Below, in pieces: positions 8,589 to 15,956 of a DNA stretch of 64,000 nucleotides. The position numbers were made by a program, and so were the translations under genes. Below the pieces are notes generated by a model. The model made no database searches. It was not told the origin of the DNA and saw only the letters and a program-made list of their open reading frames with translations. Source of the DNA: Chloroflexota bacterium (GTDB lineage Bacteria > Chloroflexota > Dehalococcoidia > Lucifugimonadales > JADFKI01); assembly GCA_009840355.1 (NCBI GenBank), contig VXNZ01000021.1, positions 1-64,000 on the forward strand, read 5' to 3'. Positions within the stretch are counted from its first letter, which is position 1. Every line of letters starts with the position of its first letter.

Positions 8589-9089
8589 ATGCAGCAGCGC
8601 GGCAGCGGCGGAAAACACGACCCGGAACAACTCGCGCGCATAGTCATCGAGACCACGCAAGCGATTGAGCGCAATCCGCAGGACGCGCAGGCGTGGTTCC
8701 GGCGTGGCAACGCGCGCTCGAATCAGGGCAGGTACGAGGATGCGAAGGCAGACCTGACGCAGGCTATCGCGCTAGAACCGTCTAACGGCATGGCGTGGAA
8801 CAATCGCGGCATTGCGCATCTGTGCACGGGCGACGCCGCGAGCGCCGTATCGGACATCAGCACGGCGATAGACCTGGACGCCAACTACCGCGACGCATAC
8901 CACAATCGCGGCTTGGCGTACTCCGAACTAGGCAGGCTCGACGAATCCATCGCCGACCTGACCCGCGCCCTGGATATCGACCCTGACTTCTGGAGCGCGT
9001 ACCGCCACCGGAGCATCCTGCACGCTATGAACGGTGACCACGACGCCAGCTACCGCGACTACCTAGCCGCCAGGGACAAGGGCTGGTGA
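8589..9089 (+). CDS. TPR repeat protein
   Basis: A 166-residue protein made almost wholly of tetratricopeptide repeats: about four units of 34 residues (AWFRRGNARSNQGRYEDAKA, AWNNRGIAHLCTGDAASAVS, AYHNRGLAYSELGRLDESIA and a final SAYRHRSILHAMNGDHDAS), each ending in the ALDIDP-type turn. TPRs form protein-binding superhelices. There is no signal peptide, so it is probably a cytosolic scaffold. AAGGAT about 8 bases before the ATG supports the start. It is divergent from modA with a shared 55-base promoter region. Confidence 0.85.
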   Translation: MQQRGSGGKHDPEQLARIVIETTQAIERNPQDAQAWFRRGNARSNQGRYEDAKADLTQAIALEPSNGMAWNNRGIAHLCTGDAASAVSDISTAIDLDANYRDAYHNRGLAYSELGRLDESIADLTRALDIDPDFWSAYRHRSILHAMNGDHDASYRDYLAARDKGW

Positions 9090-9094
9090 GTTAG

Positions 9095-9358
9095 TTCATC
9101 AGTTTTTCAGTTTTTCAGTCTGTCAGTATCTCGGCTAATGGTATCAGCATAGATATATGAGCAGACTGAGGCGGCGTTTCCTTTTCGGTGGTTTGAATAA
9201 CAACCCGTTCGTCCTGAGCTTGTCGAAGGGCGTGTCGGCAAACTCGCGTGGTTCGACAGGCTCACCACGAACGGAAATAAATGTCCTTGCTCACCTAAAT
9301 GGGAGCGATACCGTGCTGTGAAGTCTGACCGACTGACAGACTGACGAACTGACAGACT
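9095..9358. repeat. Intergenic repeat cluster: long inverted repeat flanked by CAGTCTGTCAG tracts
   Basis: Two 23-base arms (9205-9227 and 9252-9274) are inverted with three mismatches and would form a stem around a 24-base loop; each contains TGAGC..GTCGAA. The flanks hold iterated CAGT/CTGTCAGT heptamers: TCAGTTTTTCAGTCTGTCAG near 9104-9124, and GACTGACAGACTGACGAACT near 9331-9350. The same short tracts recur at 33904-33940 and 46208-46255. No gene is visible in this stretch. Confidence 0.65.
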
Positions 9359-10447
9359 TCACAGCACGCGCAGTCGCGGTATGGACAGCTCGCCGCAGAT
9401 GTCGTCGAACCATTCGATGACTTCCTTGTGCAGCGGGATACCGTTCTCACGCCTGTCCTGAATCTCTTCGTACTCGGACAGCCCCGGGTAAATCACCCTG
9501 TCGTGTCCGGGCGCGGGGGGAGTCTCTTTCAGCAGGCGGAGCATGCGATCCATACGCTCTTTGAAGTCGTCCACATCGGTGAACGCGGCTATGTTGAAGG
9601 CGGCGAAAGAGTGCTTCGAGCCGCCGTCCGGATCGACCATGCTCGGCAGCGCGCCGGACAGCATCGTGCCAAGAACTTCCGCCATCAGCGCAAGCCCGTA
9701 GCCCTTGTGCGAGCCCATCTCGCGCGTGCCGCCCATCGGAAGGTGCCAGTATTCGCCGCGTCCGCGCACATCGGTCTCTTCGAGAATGGGCGCGCCGTCG
9801 GGTTCGGTTATCCAGCCGGGCAGCAGGGATGCGCCCACCCTGCGCGCCAAGCCGAGCTTGTTGCCCGCGACATTCGAGGTCGCAGCGTCAAATAGGAACG
9901 GCGGCTCGGTGGCTGCCGGCGCCGCGAGCGCTATCGGGTTCGTCCCCAGCCGTCCGACAGAGCCGAATGTCGGCACGACTTGCGCTCCGCCCGCGGTGGT
10001 CACGAAGCCGACCATATCCTGCTCGGCGGCGAGCATCGCGTGATGGCCGATGCCGCCGGAATGACCGGCGTTGAACATCGTAACCACACCCACGCCCACA
10101 TCGCGCGCCTTGTCTATCGCCATCTGCATCGCCTTGGGTCCCAGAATGACCGCAAGCCCTTGGTCGGCGTCCATCACCGCGGTGGCAGGCGCTTCGCTGA
10201 TGATGCGCCAATTCGGCTGCGGGTTAAGGCCGCCTTGGTTGTACTGCTGCACATACGCGCGGAGCATGTTGGACACGCCGTGCGTCTCCACGCCGCGCAG
10301 GTCGGTCATTGTGAGCGTGTTCGCGCCGACAGCGGCATCTTCCTCGCTCACGCCCATCTTCTCGAAGACCGCCGCGACCGTCTCGCGCAGAGAGTCTTCC
10401 GGCACGCGCACTTGGTCTTCATACGGCACCTTGAATCGTTCCAGCAT
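9359..10447 (-). CDS. Ldh-family (type-2 malate/L-lactate/ureidoglycolate) dehydrogenase
   Basis: A 362-residue NAD(P)-dependent oxidoreductase of the malate/L-lactate dehydrogenase YlbC/AllD family, unrelated to the classical Rossmann-fold enzymes. Hallmarks: LTMTDLRGVETHGVSNM with the catalytic His, GVGVVTMFNAGHSGGIGHHA, a FGSVGRLGTNPIALAAP cofactor region and GSHKGYGLALMAEVL. The substrate is an alpha-hydroxy (or keto) acid that cannot be specified by sequence alone. I prefer ATG 10447, which has AAAGGA about 8 bases upstream, over 10456. An extended -10 promoter element lies at 10522-10530. Confidence 0.88.
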   Translation of the reverse strand: MLERFKVPYEDQVRVPEDSLRETVAAVFEKMGVSEEDAAVGANTLTMTDLRGVETHGVSNMLRAYVQQYNQGGLNPQPNWRIISEAPATAVMDADQGLAVILGPKAMQMAIDKARDVGVGVVTMFNAGHSGGIGHHAMLAAEQDMVGFVTTAGGAQVVPTFGSVGRLGTNPIALAAPAATEPPFLFDAATSNVAGNKLGLARRVGASLLPGWITEPDGAPILEETDVRGRGEYWHLPMGGTREMGSHKGYGLALMAEVLGTMLSGALPSMVDPDGGSKHSFAAFNIAAFTDVDDFKERMDRMLRLLKETPPAPGHDRVIYPGLSEYEEIQDRRENGIPLHKEVIEWFDDICGELSIPRLRVL

Positions 10448-10521
10448 TCTTATCATCCTTTCAACAAGCCTATCGGAGCAGAGTCCGGCTAGGCTGCACA
10501 AAGTGTCGATTCGCCCGCCAA

Positions 10522-10530
10522 AGTATAACA
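10522..10530 (-). promoter_or_regulatory. Extended -10 promoter element upstream of the Ldh-family gene
   Basis: On the minus strand TGT-TATACT (TGn plus TATACT) lies about 75 bases before the start codon. No good -35 hexamer is at the usual distance, consistent with an extended -10 promoter. The region 10535-10595 further upstream has no other recognisable feature. Confidence 0.4.
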
Positions 10531-10595
10531 CGGCGGAGGTGAACGAGAAATCTCGGATTGCGAGACAATATAGGCAGGATGGGGGGACAGCCAGC

Positions 10596-11404
10596 TTACA
10601 TCGTCTGAATTATAAGCCCGATCGCAGCCGTCGCAAGCCCAAGATACACAAGGAAGCCCAACACATCCGTCAGCGTTGTTACGGCAACCGCCGATGATAG
10701 CGCGGGGTCTATCTTCAATGCGCGGAAGCCTAGCGGAACTATGACGCTATTTATGCCTGCTACTACTAGGTTTGCGAGCATCGCGATTTCTACGACTAGC
10801 GCAAGGTATTCGCTACCCTTTCAGATGAACGCAACTACGCCCACTACCAGCCCGAGCGCCAAGCCGTGCACTAATCCGAGGCCGTTTTCTTTGAGCAGCA
10901 GTTGGGTCGTGTTCGACGGCGATACTTCGCCTAGCGTGATAGAGCGGATTATCAGCGTCAGTGTTTGCGTGCCGGCGATGCCGCCCTGCCTGCTATCACA
11001 AGCAGGAACGCGGCGAGCGCCACGACCTGCCCTATCGTGCTCTGGAACATCGTGATGACAAAGCCCGCGAGCACCGCAGTCGCCAAGTTCACCACCAGCC
11101 ACGGCAGACGATTGCGCACCGAGCGCCAGAACGGACTGAGCGCGCGTTCTTCTTCCGCCGCGCCTATCATACGGAACATATCCTCGGTGGCTTGGTCTTC
11201 CAGCACTTAGATCATGTCGTCCATCCACACAACGCCGACAAGCCTGCCGTCATCATCCACCACGGGCAAATTGAATATGTCGTAGCGCTCCATCAGACGC
11301 GCCGCGTGATCCTGCTCGATCTCCACACCCGGCCGAGATGATGTCTTCTCAAAAATCAGCGATATATGCTGGCTGCGCGTCGGAATCACTGTTGTTCGAT
11401 GCAA
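10596..11404 (-). pseudogene. mgtE: Decayed magnesium transporter MgtE (C-terminal two thirds)
   Basis: Pieces of an MgtE Mg2+ channel can be followed in order on the minus strand. A CBS-domain end (ERYDIFNLPVVDDDGRLVGV, about 11290-11240) is cut by an in-frame TAA at 11207-11209. ATEDMFRMIG and the first membrane helices follow, then a one-base deletion near 10988 just before GGIAGTQTLTLIIRS (normally GG-N/I-AGTQTL). An in-frame TGA at 10821-10823 sits where Trp would be expected. The last helices run to TM and the stop at 10596 (TTLTDVLGFLVYLG). The N-terminal MgtE domain and most of the first CBS domain are not found upstream. Four independent lesions make assembly error an unlikely full explanation. 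Confidence 0.85.
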
Positions 11405-11497
11405 TAGCCATAGAATTATCTTAACGGGGCGGACAGGACAAACCGGATATGTTCTATCCTACGCGTCCTGTCCTTCCTGCTAGAATTACGCCTGTCG
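11405..11497. repeat. Intergenic copies of the CCTGTCC repeat
   Basis: The stretch contains GGCGGACAGGACAAACCGGA followed by TATCCTACGCGTCCTGTCCT, forward and inverted versions of the CCTGTCC-type intergenic repeat seen throughout the window. No coding sequence is apparent. Confidence 0.45.
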
Positions 11498-11758
11498 TCA
11501 GTCGGCGGGCATTTCCAGCGCGACTTCTTCAGGCGAATAGGCGTCAAAGGCGAACGACGAGTTGTCGCGCTCCCACATCCAGCGGCGCAGTTCGTATATC
11601 CTGTCCGGCTGCGACAGGTAGTCTTCGATGCCCAGTGCCTTGGCTGTGGCGATGGCTATCTGCTCGGTGATGTCGTCGGAAAGCAGGGAATGGTCGGTGC
11701 ACACAAGATCCGGTATCTTCTGTGGATCCAAGTCTATTGTAATCTTAATTGACTGCAC
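11498..11758 (-). CDS. Hypothetical 86-residue protein
   Basis: I do not recognise this protein. It is acidic and soluble with no signal peptide or membrane segment. It begins with a beta-like SIKITIDLDP strand, contains LLSDDITEQIAIATAKALG, and ends RRWMWERDNSSFAFDAYSPEEVALE. The start is GTG 11758 with GGAGG about 9 bases upstream, good evidence of a real gene. It lies between the mgtE remnant and the DUF502 gene on the same strand. No partner gene suggests a function. Confidence 0.6.
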   Translation of the reverse strand: MQSIKITIDLDPQKIPDLVCTDHSLLSDDITEQIAIATAKALGIEDYLSQPDRIYELRRWMWERDNSSFAFDAYSPEEVALEMPAD

Positions 11759-11782
11759 TCAATAATCCTCCACCAGATTTAC

Positions 11783-11806
11783 ACAAGACGATTCCACAAA
11801 TCTCCA
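11783..11806. repeat. MITE-like terminal sequence, isolated copy
   Basis: ACACAAGACGATTCCACAAA resembles the terminal inverted repeat (GAGACGATTTCACA) of the element at 12817-12977. It sits just after the DUF502 stop codon with no recognisable second end nearby. Confidence 0.4.
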
Positions 11807-11815
11807 ACGCTACCA

Positions 11816-12631
11816 TCAATCACCAAATCCACCAAATCTCTTCGCAGGAATGCGATACAACTCATCCTTGTCCCGGTATCTGTATCCCATATATCCTCGA
11901 CGCTTGTTGCGGTGCCCGTCCAACATTAGTGAGAACTGCTCCTGTATGCTGGCATCAGTTTCATCTTTCCAGCGCGCCTTCACATCGACATCTCGCAGCT
12001 TCTCCGGAAGAGCAATCCCGCCCGACAGCACAAGCTTGAGCGCCTCCTCCACGCTTATGTCCGTGTCGTACACTTCCGTCTTGCTCATCAATGCGAACAT
12101 GCCCGAAGTCGGATTCGGCACAGTCGGTATGTATATCGCAATCCTTTCGTCCTCATCGCCCCGCAACTCGCACTGCCCGGTAACAAAGCCAAGCGCGAAC
12201 ACATTCGGCTTTGGCCATTCCACCAGCACCACGCGGCTGAACTCATCATAGGACGACAAATACCCCGTTACCTGCTCCGTCAATCCATATATGCTCTTTA
12301 CCACAGGTATGCGGCTGAAGACCGCATGCTGCGCCGCCATCGTCATTCTTCCCACGCGCGGCGACACCACTAAGCCGGTGAAATAGAAGATTATGAACAG
12401 TAACAACAGGCTGAGACCCGGAGGTATGAAGGGCAGCAAGTCCAGCACCGGCGCTAGCTGGTTCAGCAGTGGAGCCAACAGGTCGTCTGTGTAACTCACC
12501 AAAAGGCGCAGCACGAGGTAGGTAACGAGTATCGGAACGAACAACATGAAGCCCGCTTTAACTCGTCCCCAGACGTGGTTCTCTACACATCCCGACCTTT
12601 TGCCGGGGTGCCGATCCGCGCTGCCCTTCAT
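11816..12631 (-). CDS. DUF502 family membrane protein
   Basis: A 271-residue protein with two N-terminal hydrophobic helices (GFMLFVPILVTYLVLRLL and LSLLLLFIIFYFTGLVV), followed by a soluble domain with the DUF502 hallmarks PVVKSIYGLTEQV, VVLVEWPKPNVFALGFVTG and PTVPNPTSGMFALM. DUF502 proteins are widespread in Chloroflexota, Proteobacteria and plants (LCV-like); the molecular role is not established. The start at ATG 12631 is fixed by AAAGGAG five bases upstream. A longer frame from 12760 adds a non-conserved leader. Confidence 0.85.
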   Translation of the reverse strand: MKGSADRHPGKRSGCVENHVWGRVKAGFMLFVPILVTYLVLRLLVSYTDDLLAPLLNQLAPVLDLLPFIPPGLSLLLLFIIFYFTGLVVSPRVGRMTMAAQHAVFSRIPVVKSIYGLTEQVTGYLSSYDEFSRVVLVEWPKPNVFALGFVTGQCELRGDEDERIAIYIPTVPNPTSGMFALMSKTEVYDTDISVEEALKLVLSGGIALPEKLRDVDVKARWKDETDASIQEQFSLMLDGHRNKRRGYMGYRYRDKDELYRIPAKRFGGFGD

Positions 12632-12807
12632 ATCGGCTCCTTTCGTAAACATTACGCTAACTAGATTACGAAAACGCCATTGCACACTTAAAGCCTTTTT
12701 TGGATACCTTTTGACAATATGATTAGAAACTGCACAATCTGCAGATGCTAAATCAAGCACCCCATCCCAACCTGATTATCTTGCCCATTGAAGTAGGAAA
12801 TCGCGCC
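12632..12807. other. Intergenic leader of the DUF502 gene
   Basis: A non-coding stretch between the DUF502 start and the MITE-like element. It is AT-rich around 12655-12765. I see no clear -35/-10 pair, RNA gene or further repeat. Confidence 0.3.
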
Positions 12808-12986
12808 AAGTAATACGAGACGATTTCACAGATGCAGTTTATGCCTGTCATTTCGAGCGAAGCGAGAAATCTAAAGTCGGAAACAGGTTTGCAGGCAACG
12901 ATTTCAGATTCCTAACTGCGTTCGGAATGACAAGAACAGCGCGGAATGACAACATTAAGGATTTATGAAATCGTCTCAAGTAATAC
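12808..12986. mobile_element. 161-bp MITE-like element with 9-bp target duplication
   Basis: The element spans 12817-12977. Its left end GAGACGATTTCACA and right end TGAAATCGTCTC are inverted copies. It is flanked on both sides by the identical nonamer AAGTAATAC (12808-12816 and 12978-12986), a classic transposition footprint. Inside is an internal inverted pair: GTCATTTCGAGCGAAGCGAG against the reverse of GCGTTCGGAATGAC, with AATCTAAAGTCGGAAACAGG between. There is no open reading frame, so it must move in trans. It sits about 90 bp upstream of the response-regulator operon. Confidence 0.85.
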
Positions 12987-13004
12987 TTCAACCCCTTAAA
13001 ACGC

Positions 13005-13024
13005 TATAATGAAATGGTTATAAT
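13005..13024 (+). promoter_or_regulatory. Tandem TATAAT boxes before the two-component operon
   Basis: Two perfect TATAAT hexamers (13005-13010 and 13019-13024) lie 14 bases apart, about 40-58 bases before the response-regulator ATG. The second has TTAAAA at the right distance for a weak -35. Two alternative start points, possibly regulated, are plausible. Confidence 0.5.
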
Positions 13025-13062
13025 GTCTGGATAGACTGCTTTTGTAGCCGAGGATATTCGGT

Positions 13063-13848
13063 ATGACAGAGTCAAGACTTCAGCGTAGCATCCTCATCGT
13101 GGATGATGAGTGGGACTCCAAAGTCGTGCGCAGCGTCCGCAAGCGCTTGGACGAGGAGGGCTGGCGCACTAATGTCGTCGTGCCATTCGACTTTATCGTG
13201 TCAGGTGACGACTTCGAGGCGGAAGCGCTCTACGCCATTGAAGAAGACCGACCGGACGGCGTCGTTCTGGACGTGCGTTTCGGCGAGCACGGCTCGGATA
13301 GGTTCAAGGGCTTGGCTATCTTGCAGAAGATAGTTGAGCATCACCCGCAATTGCCGGTGCTGATGTTCACGCAGTATTGGAAGGGGCCCGACAGGGAAAT
13401 CGCTGTACGCGGCACGCTGAAGTGGGACGCGCAGGTGGACTTCATCGACAAGTTTGCAAGCCCGGAAGAGGTCGTCATGAGGCTGCGCCGTCTGATGGGC
13501 ACGACGCCGGACACGATACGCATAGGCGACCGTATTTCCATCGACAACGCGAACGAGGTTGTGTATGTGCACGACGAGGACAGCGCCACGCCGGTAACGG
13601 AGCTACATGGCTTGCGCTTCGACATCCTGCAGGAACTCGCATCGACTTGGTATAGCAGCCCCGGTGAAGTCGTGCCGTTCGCCAAACTGATGCGATACAC
13701 CGAAGGCGAAGATCCGCGCGCGTCTATCCGCGTGCGCATCCGCGAAATCAAGGTCGCTATCGGCAACGCGATGGGCGTGCGCTTCGGCGCGAGCGACCTC
13801 ATCATCAATGTACGCGACAGGGGCTATCGCCTCGCGCCGCCCGAATGA
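13063..13848 (+). CDS. OmpR-type response regulator
   Basis: A 261-residue transcription regulator. The receiver domain starts ILIVDDE (acidic pair Asp 14/Asp 15) and has the phospho-acceptor Asp 70 in VVLDVRF, Thr 103 in MFTQYW and the conserved Lys 130 in DFIDKFASPEE. It has a longer loop than usual around 40-55. The C-terminal winged helix (about 160-258) ends IINVRDRGYRLAPPE, the typical OmpR/PhoB wing. GAGG about 9 bases before the ATG supports the start. The kinase gene begins one base after its stop, so this is a coupled two-component pair. Confidence 0.88.
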   Translation: MTESRLQRSILIVDDEWDSKVVRSVRKRLDEEGWRTNVVVPFDFIVSGDDFEAEALYAIEEDRPDGVVLDVRFGEHGSDRFKGLAILQKIVEHHPQLPVLMFTQYWKGPDREIAVRGTLKWDAQVDFIDKFASPEEVVMRLRRLMGTTPDTIRIGDRISIDNANEVVYVHDEDSATPVTELHGLRFDILQELASTWYSSPGEVVPFAKLMRYTEGEDPRASIRVRIREIKVAIGNAMGVRFGASDLIINVRDRGYRLAPPE

Positions 13849-13849
13849 C

Positions 13850-14863
13850 ATGCTGCGCCACATCCCAGCACTAGCAATAGCGAAGTTCACGGGGCTTCTG
13901 ATTCTCGCCGCAGCAATCGCGTGCTTCGTGCTCGCCCCCATCATCGGCGAAGCGTTGTTCGCCAGCATATGGGGCGTGGAGCCGCTCACCTACGTCGGGG
14001 CGGCACTGCTCGCGCTCGGTTTGGCGGTCCTTCTGTTCGCCTTCGCACTGCCTCAGGCGTTGCGCCGCCCAAGCGAACAGTCCCAGCGCGACATGCAAGA
14101 CTGGGGCAGCGTCACGCAACAGTACTTCGAGCTGTTCGACCACGATCTAGGCAGACCGCTCCGCCGCATACTGGGCAAGGAACGCGAGTTGCGAGCATAC
14201 CTACGCGCAGCCGAGAACGGCGCGAACGGTCATATCGACATTGAGGAGGTAACCGAGCTGCTGGACGAGATAGAGATGCAAGCGCCCAATTTCCGCCTGA
14301 TGATGTCCAACATCCGCGTTCTCATCCAGCTGGAAGCGCCCAACGCTTCGCTCGAGCCGCAGCCGGTCGAGGTGCCGGAAGTCGTGCGCCGCATCATAGA
14401 CCGCTACAATCTCGTCGCAGGCGAGGCGAACAAGAGCATAAGTTGGTGGGCAGAGCCGCCCGAATTCGGCATCGTGTACTCGGACAGCGCGGCAATCGAG
14501 CATATCGTTACGAACCTCGTGGACAACGCCGTTCGATTCGCCGATTCGCAAGTCCATGTCTGGCTGACGCGAGAGGATGACCGCTTCAGCATCCATGTCT
14601 GGGACGACGGCGAAGGCGTGTCGGCACACTACCGCCCGCATGTATTCGATCGCGGCTGGACGCCCGCGGTCGCGCGCCGTGAGGAGAAGACAAGCTCCGG
14701 ATTGGGGCTGTACATCGCGTACACGCTGTCTATCGGCTACGGTGGCGACTTGACCATCGAAAGCGATACATCTTCGGGGTCCGACGACCATACGACTTTC
14801 GTGCTGACCCTGCCATCTCATCAGCCTGCGTCCGTGAGTGCGACTGCCGGAGAGATTTCTTGA
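13850..14863 (+). CDS. Membrane sensor histidine kinase
   Basis: A 337-residue kinase with two N-terminal transmembrane helices (about 10-30 and 46-68) and almost no extracytoplasmic loop, so it may sense membrane or intracellular cues. The H-box is FDHDLGRPLRRI with His 98. Downstream are the N-box HIVTNLVDNAVRFA, G1 WDDGEGV and G2 SSGLGLYIAYTLS with the ATP-lid region. A start at ATG 13850 follows the regulator stop by one base; the frame remains open further upstream inside the regulator gene, but that part is not kinase-like. Its stop overlaps the next gene's TTG start (TTGA), so all three genes are translationally coupled. Confidence 0.85.
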   Translation: MLRHIPALAIAKFTGLLILAAAIACFVLAPIIGEALFASIWGVEPLTYVGAALLALGLAVLLFAFALPQALRRPSEQSQRDMQDWGSVTQQYFELFDHDLGRPLRRILGKERELRAYLRAAENGANGHIDIEEVTELLDEIEMQAPNFRLMMSNIRVLIQLEAPNASLEPQPVEVPEVVRRIIDRYNLVAGEANKSISWWAEPPEFGIVYSDSAAIEHIVTNLVDNAVRFADSQVHVWLTREDDRFSIHVWDDGEGVSAHYRPHVFDRGWTPAVARREEKTSSGLGLYIAYTLSIGYGGDLTIESDTSSGSDDHTTFVLTLPSHQPASVSATAGEIS

Positions 14864-15591
14864 AGCCGACAGGTCGTACAGTTCACGCAATCGTCGCGCT
14901 GATGCTGCTCGCGCTCGCGCTGTTGGCGCTGTCCGCGTGCATAACGCCCGTGCCGAGAATCGCGCCGACGCCCGTACCTACGATAACACCAACGCCGCAG
15001 CCAACAGCAACACCGGCTCCTACACCCACGCCACCACCCACCAGCACGCCGCTGCCGACAGCCACGCCGACGCCCGTCATCGAAGGCTTGCTGGACTTGC
15101 AGGGACCTGAGGACAACACGGCGGTGCGCGCGGACAGCGTTGTCGTACACGGCTACGCGCGTCCGGACGCCGCCGTACAGGTCAACCGCGAGCCGGTCGA
15201 AGTTGACGAAGGCGGCAGGTTCAGGCAGATGATAGATTTGTCGCCCGGCTTCAACACCATCACGGTCGATGCGAAAACGCCGGACGGCGCGACTGAGAGC
15301 GCCAGCGTATCGGTCATATCGCTGATATTGCCGCCGCAGCCGTTCTTCCTGATAGTTACGCAACCGGAAGACCAGAGCTTCGTAACGCACCCAACCATCC
15401 CGCTTATCGGCCGCACGACGGCAGGCACAGTCATAACAGTCAAGGGCGTGGCGGTACCGGTGGACATATCCGGCGTATTCTCCACCACCATAACGCTAGA
15501 ACCGGGACCTAACCTAATCGAAGTACAGGGCATCAGCGCCGACGGCGAAGAACTAAACGCGCTGGTAGCGGTAATATACAGGGAGCAGTAG
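14860..15591 (+). CDS. Lipoprotein with PT-rich linker and two Ig-like repeats
   Basis: A 243-residue lipoprotein. The signal helix ends in the lipobox LSAC with Cys 27, followed by a Pro/Thr-rich linker (about 28-72) of the kind that holds domains away from the membrane. Two tandem beta-sandwich repeats follow (about 77-155 and 160-240), each with the pattern GPEDNTAV / QPEDQSFV, a small-residue turn, and GFNTITVDA / GPNLIEVQG. They resemble glucodextranase B-like or bacterial Ig-like domains used in surface binding. The start is TTG 14860, four bases inside the kinase gene, with GGAGAG upstream. Co-expression with a kinase that has little sensor domain suggests it could provide the sensing part; that is inference. 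Confidence 0.8.
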   Translation: MKPTGRTVHAIVALMLLALALLALSACITPVPRIAPTPVPTITPTPQPTATPAPTPTPPPTSTPLPTATPTPVIEGLLDLQGPEDNTAVRADSVVVHGYARPDAAVQVNREPVEVDEGGRFRQMIDLSPGFNTITVDAKTPDGATESASVSVISLILPPQPFFLIVTQPEDQSFVTHPTIPLIGRTTAGTVITVKGVAVPVDISGVFSTTITLEPGPNLIEVQGISADGEELNALVAVIYREQ

Positions 15592-15661
15592 GCGGGCATT
15601 TTGTCCCTATCCTGTCAAATTAGCCCCGTAGTCATTCAGAAACCACCGGCTGCCGTGGCGG

Positions 15662-15861
15662 GCGATTTCATAAATGCAATTTATACCTGTCATTTGCAAT
15701 TTACTCTTGTCATTTCGAGCGAGGCGAGAAATCTAAAGTCGGAAACAGGTTTGCATGCAACGATTTCAGATTCCTCACTGCGTTCGGAATGACATGGGAG
15801 TAGGTTCGGAATGACAAAAACAGCGCGGAATGACAACATTAGGGATTTGTGAATTCGTCTC
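15662..15861. repeat. Second, degraded copy of the MITE-like element
   Basis: About 200 bp with the same internal sequence as 12817-12977 (ATTTCGAGCGAGGCGAGAAA, then CTAAAGTCGGAAACAGG, then a GCGTTCGGAATGACA end and a final GTGAATTCGTCTC). It has an internal duplication of about 20 bp near the left end (CCTGTCATTTGCAATTTA region) and an extra GGTTCGGAATGACA unit. The left terminus has lost GAGA, and I see no matching flanking duplication. It fills most of the 15592-15956 gap between the lipoprotein and dgt genes. Confidence 0.75.
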
Positions 15862-15895
15862 AGCACAACCGCGCTAACTCAGACTATCAATTGTA

Positions 15896-15904
15896 TGCTA
15901 TACT
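15896..15904 (+). promoter_or_regulatory. Extended -10 promoter element upstream of dgt
   Basis: TGC followed by TATACT gives an extended -10 box about 55 bases before the dgt ATG; the -35 position is poor. The rest of 15862-15956 holds nothing else I can identify. Confidence 0.4.
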
Positions 15905-15956
15905 GGTATTTAGGTGTTTTTCATGGTCGCAGCGTGTGCGCTGCGTTTGCTTGTAG

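Noticed and set aside
10821-10823. TGA in mgtE read as selenocysteine, given a SelA-like gene in the window
   Set aside because: The position corresponds to a Trp in MgtE, there are other stops and a deletion in the gene, no SECIS-like hairpin was seen, and the SelA-like protein fits the DgaE-type lyase branch better.
11816-12760. Longer DUF502 start at 12760
   Set aside because: The extra 43 residues are non-conserved, and the ATG at 12631 has a near-perfect ribosome site.
12817-12977. CRISPR-like repeats in the dispersed intergenic sequences
   Set aside because: Copies are scattered kilobases apart with terminal inverted repeats and a target duplication; there are no regular spacers and no cas genes.
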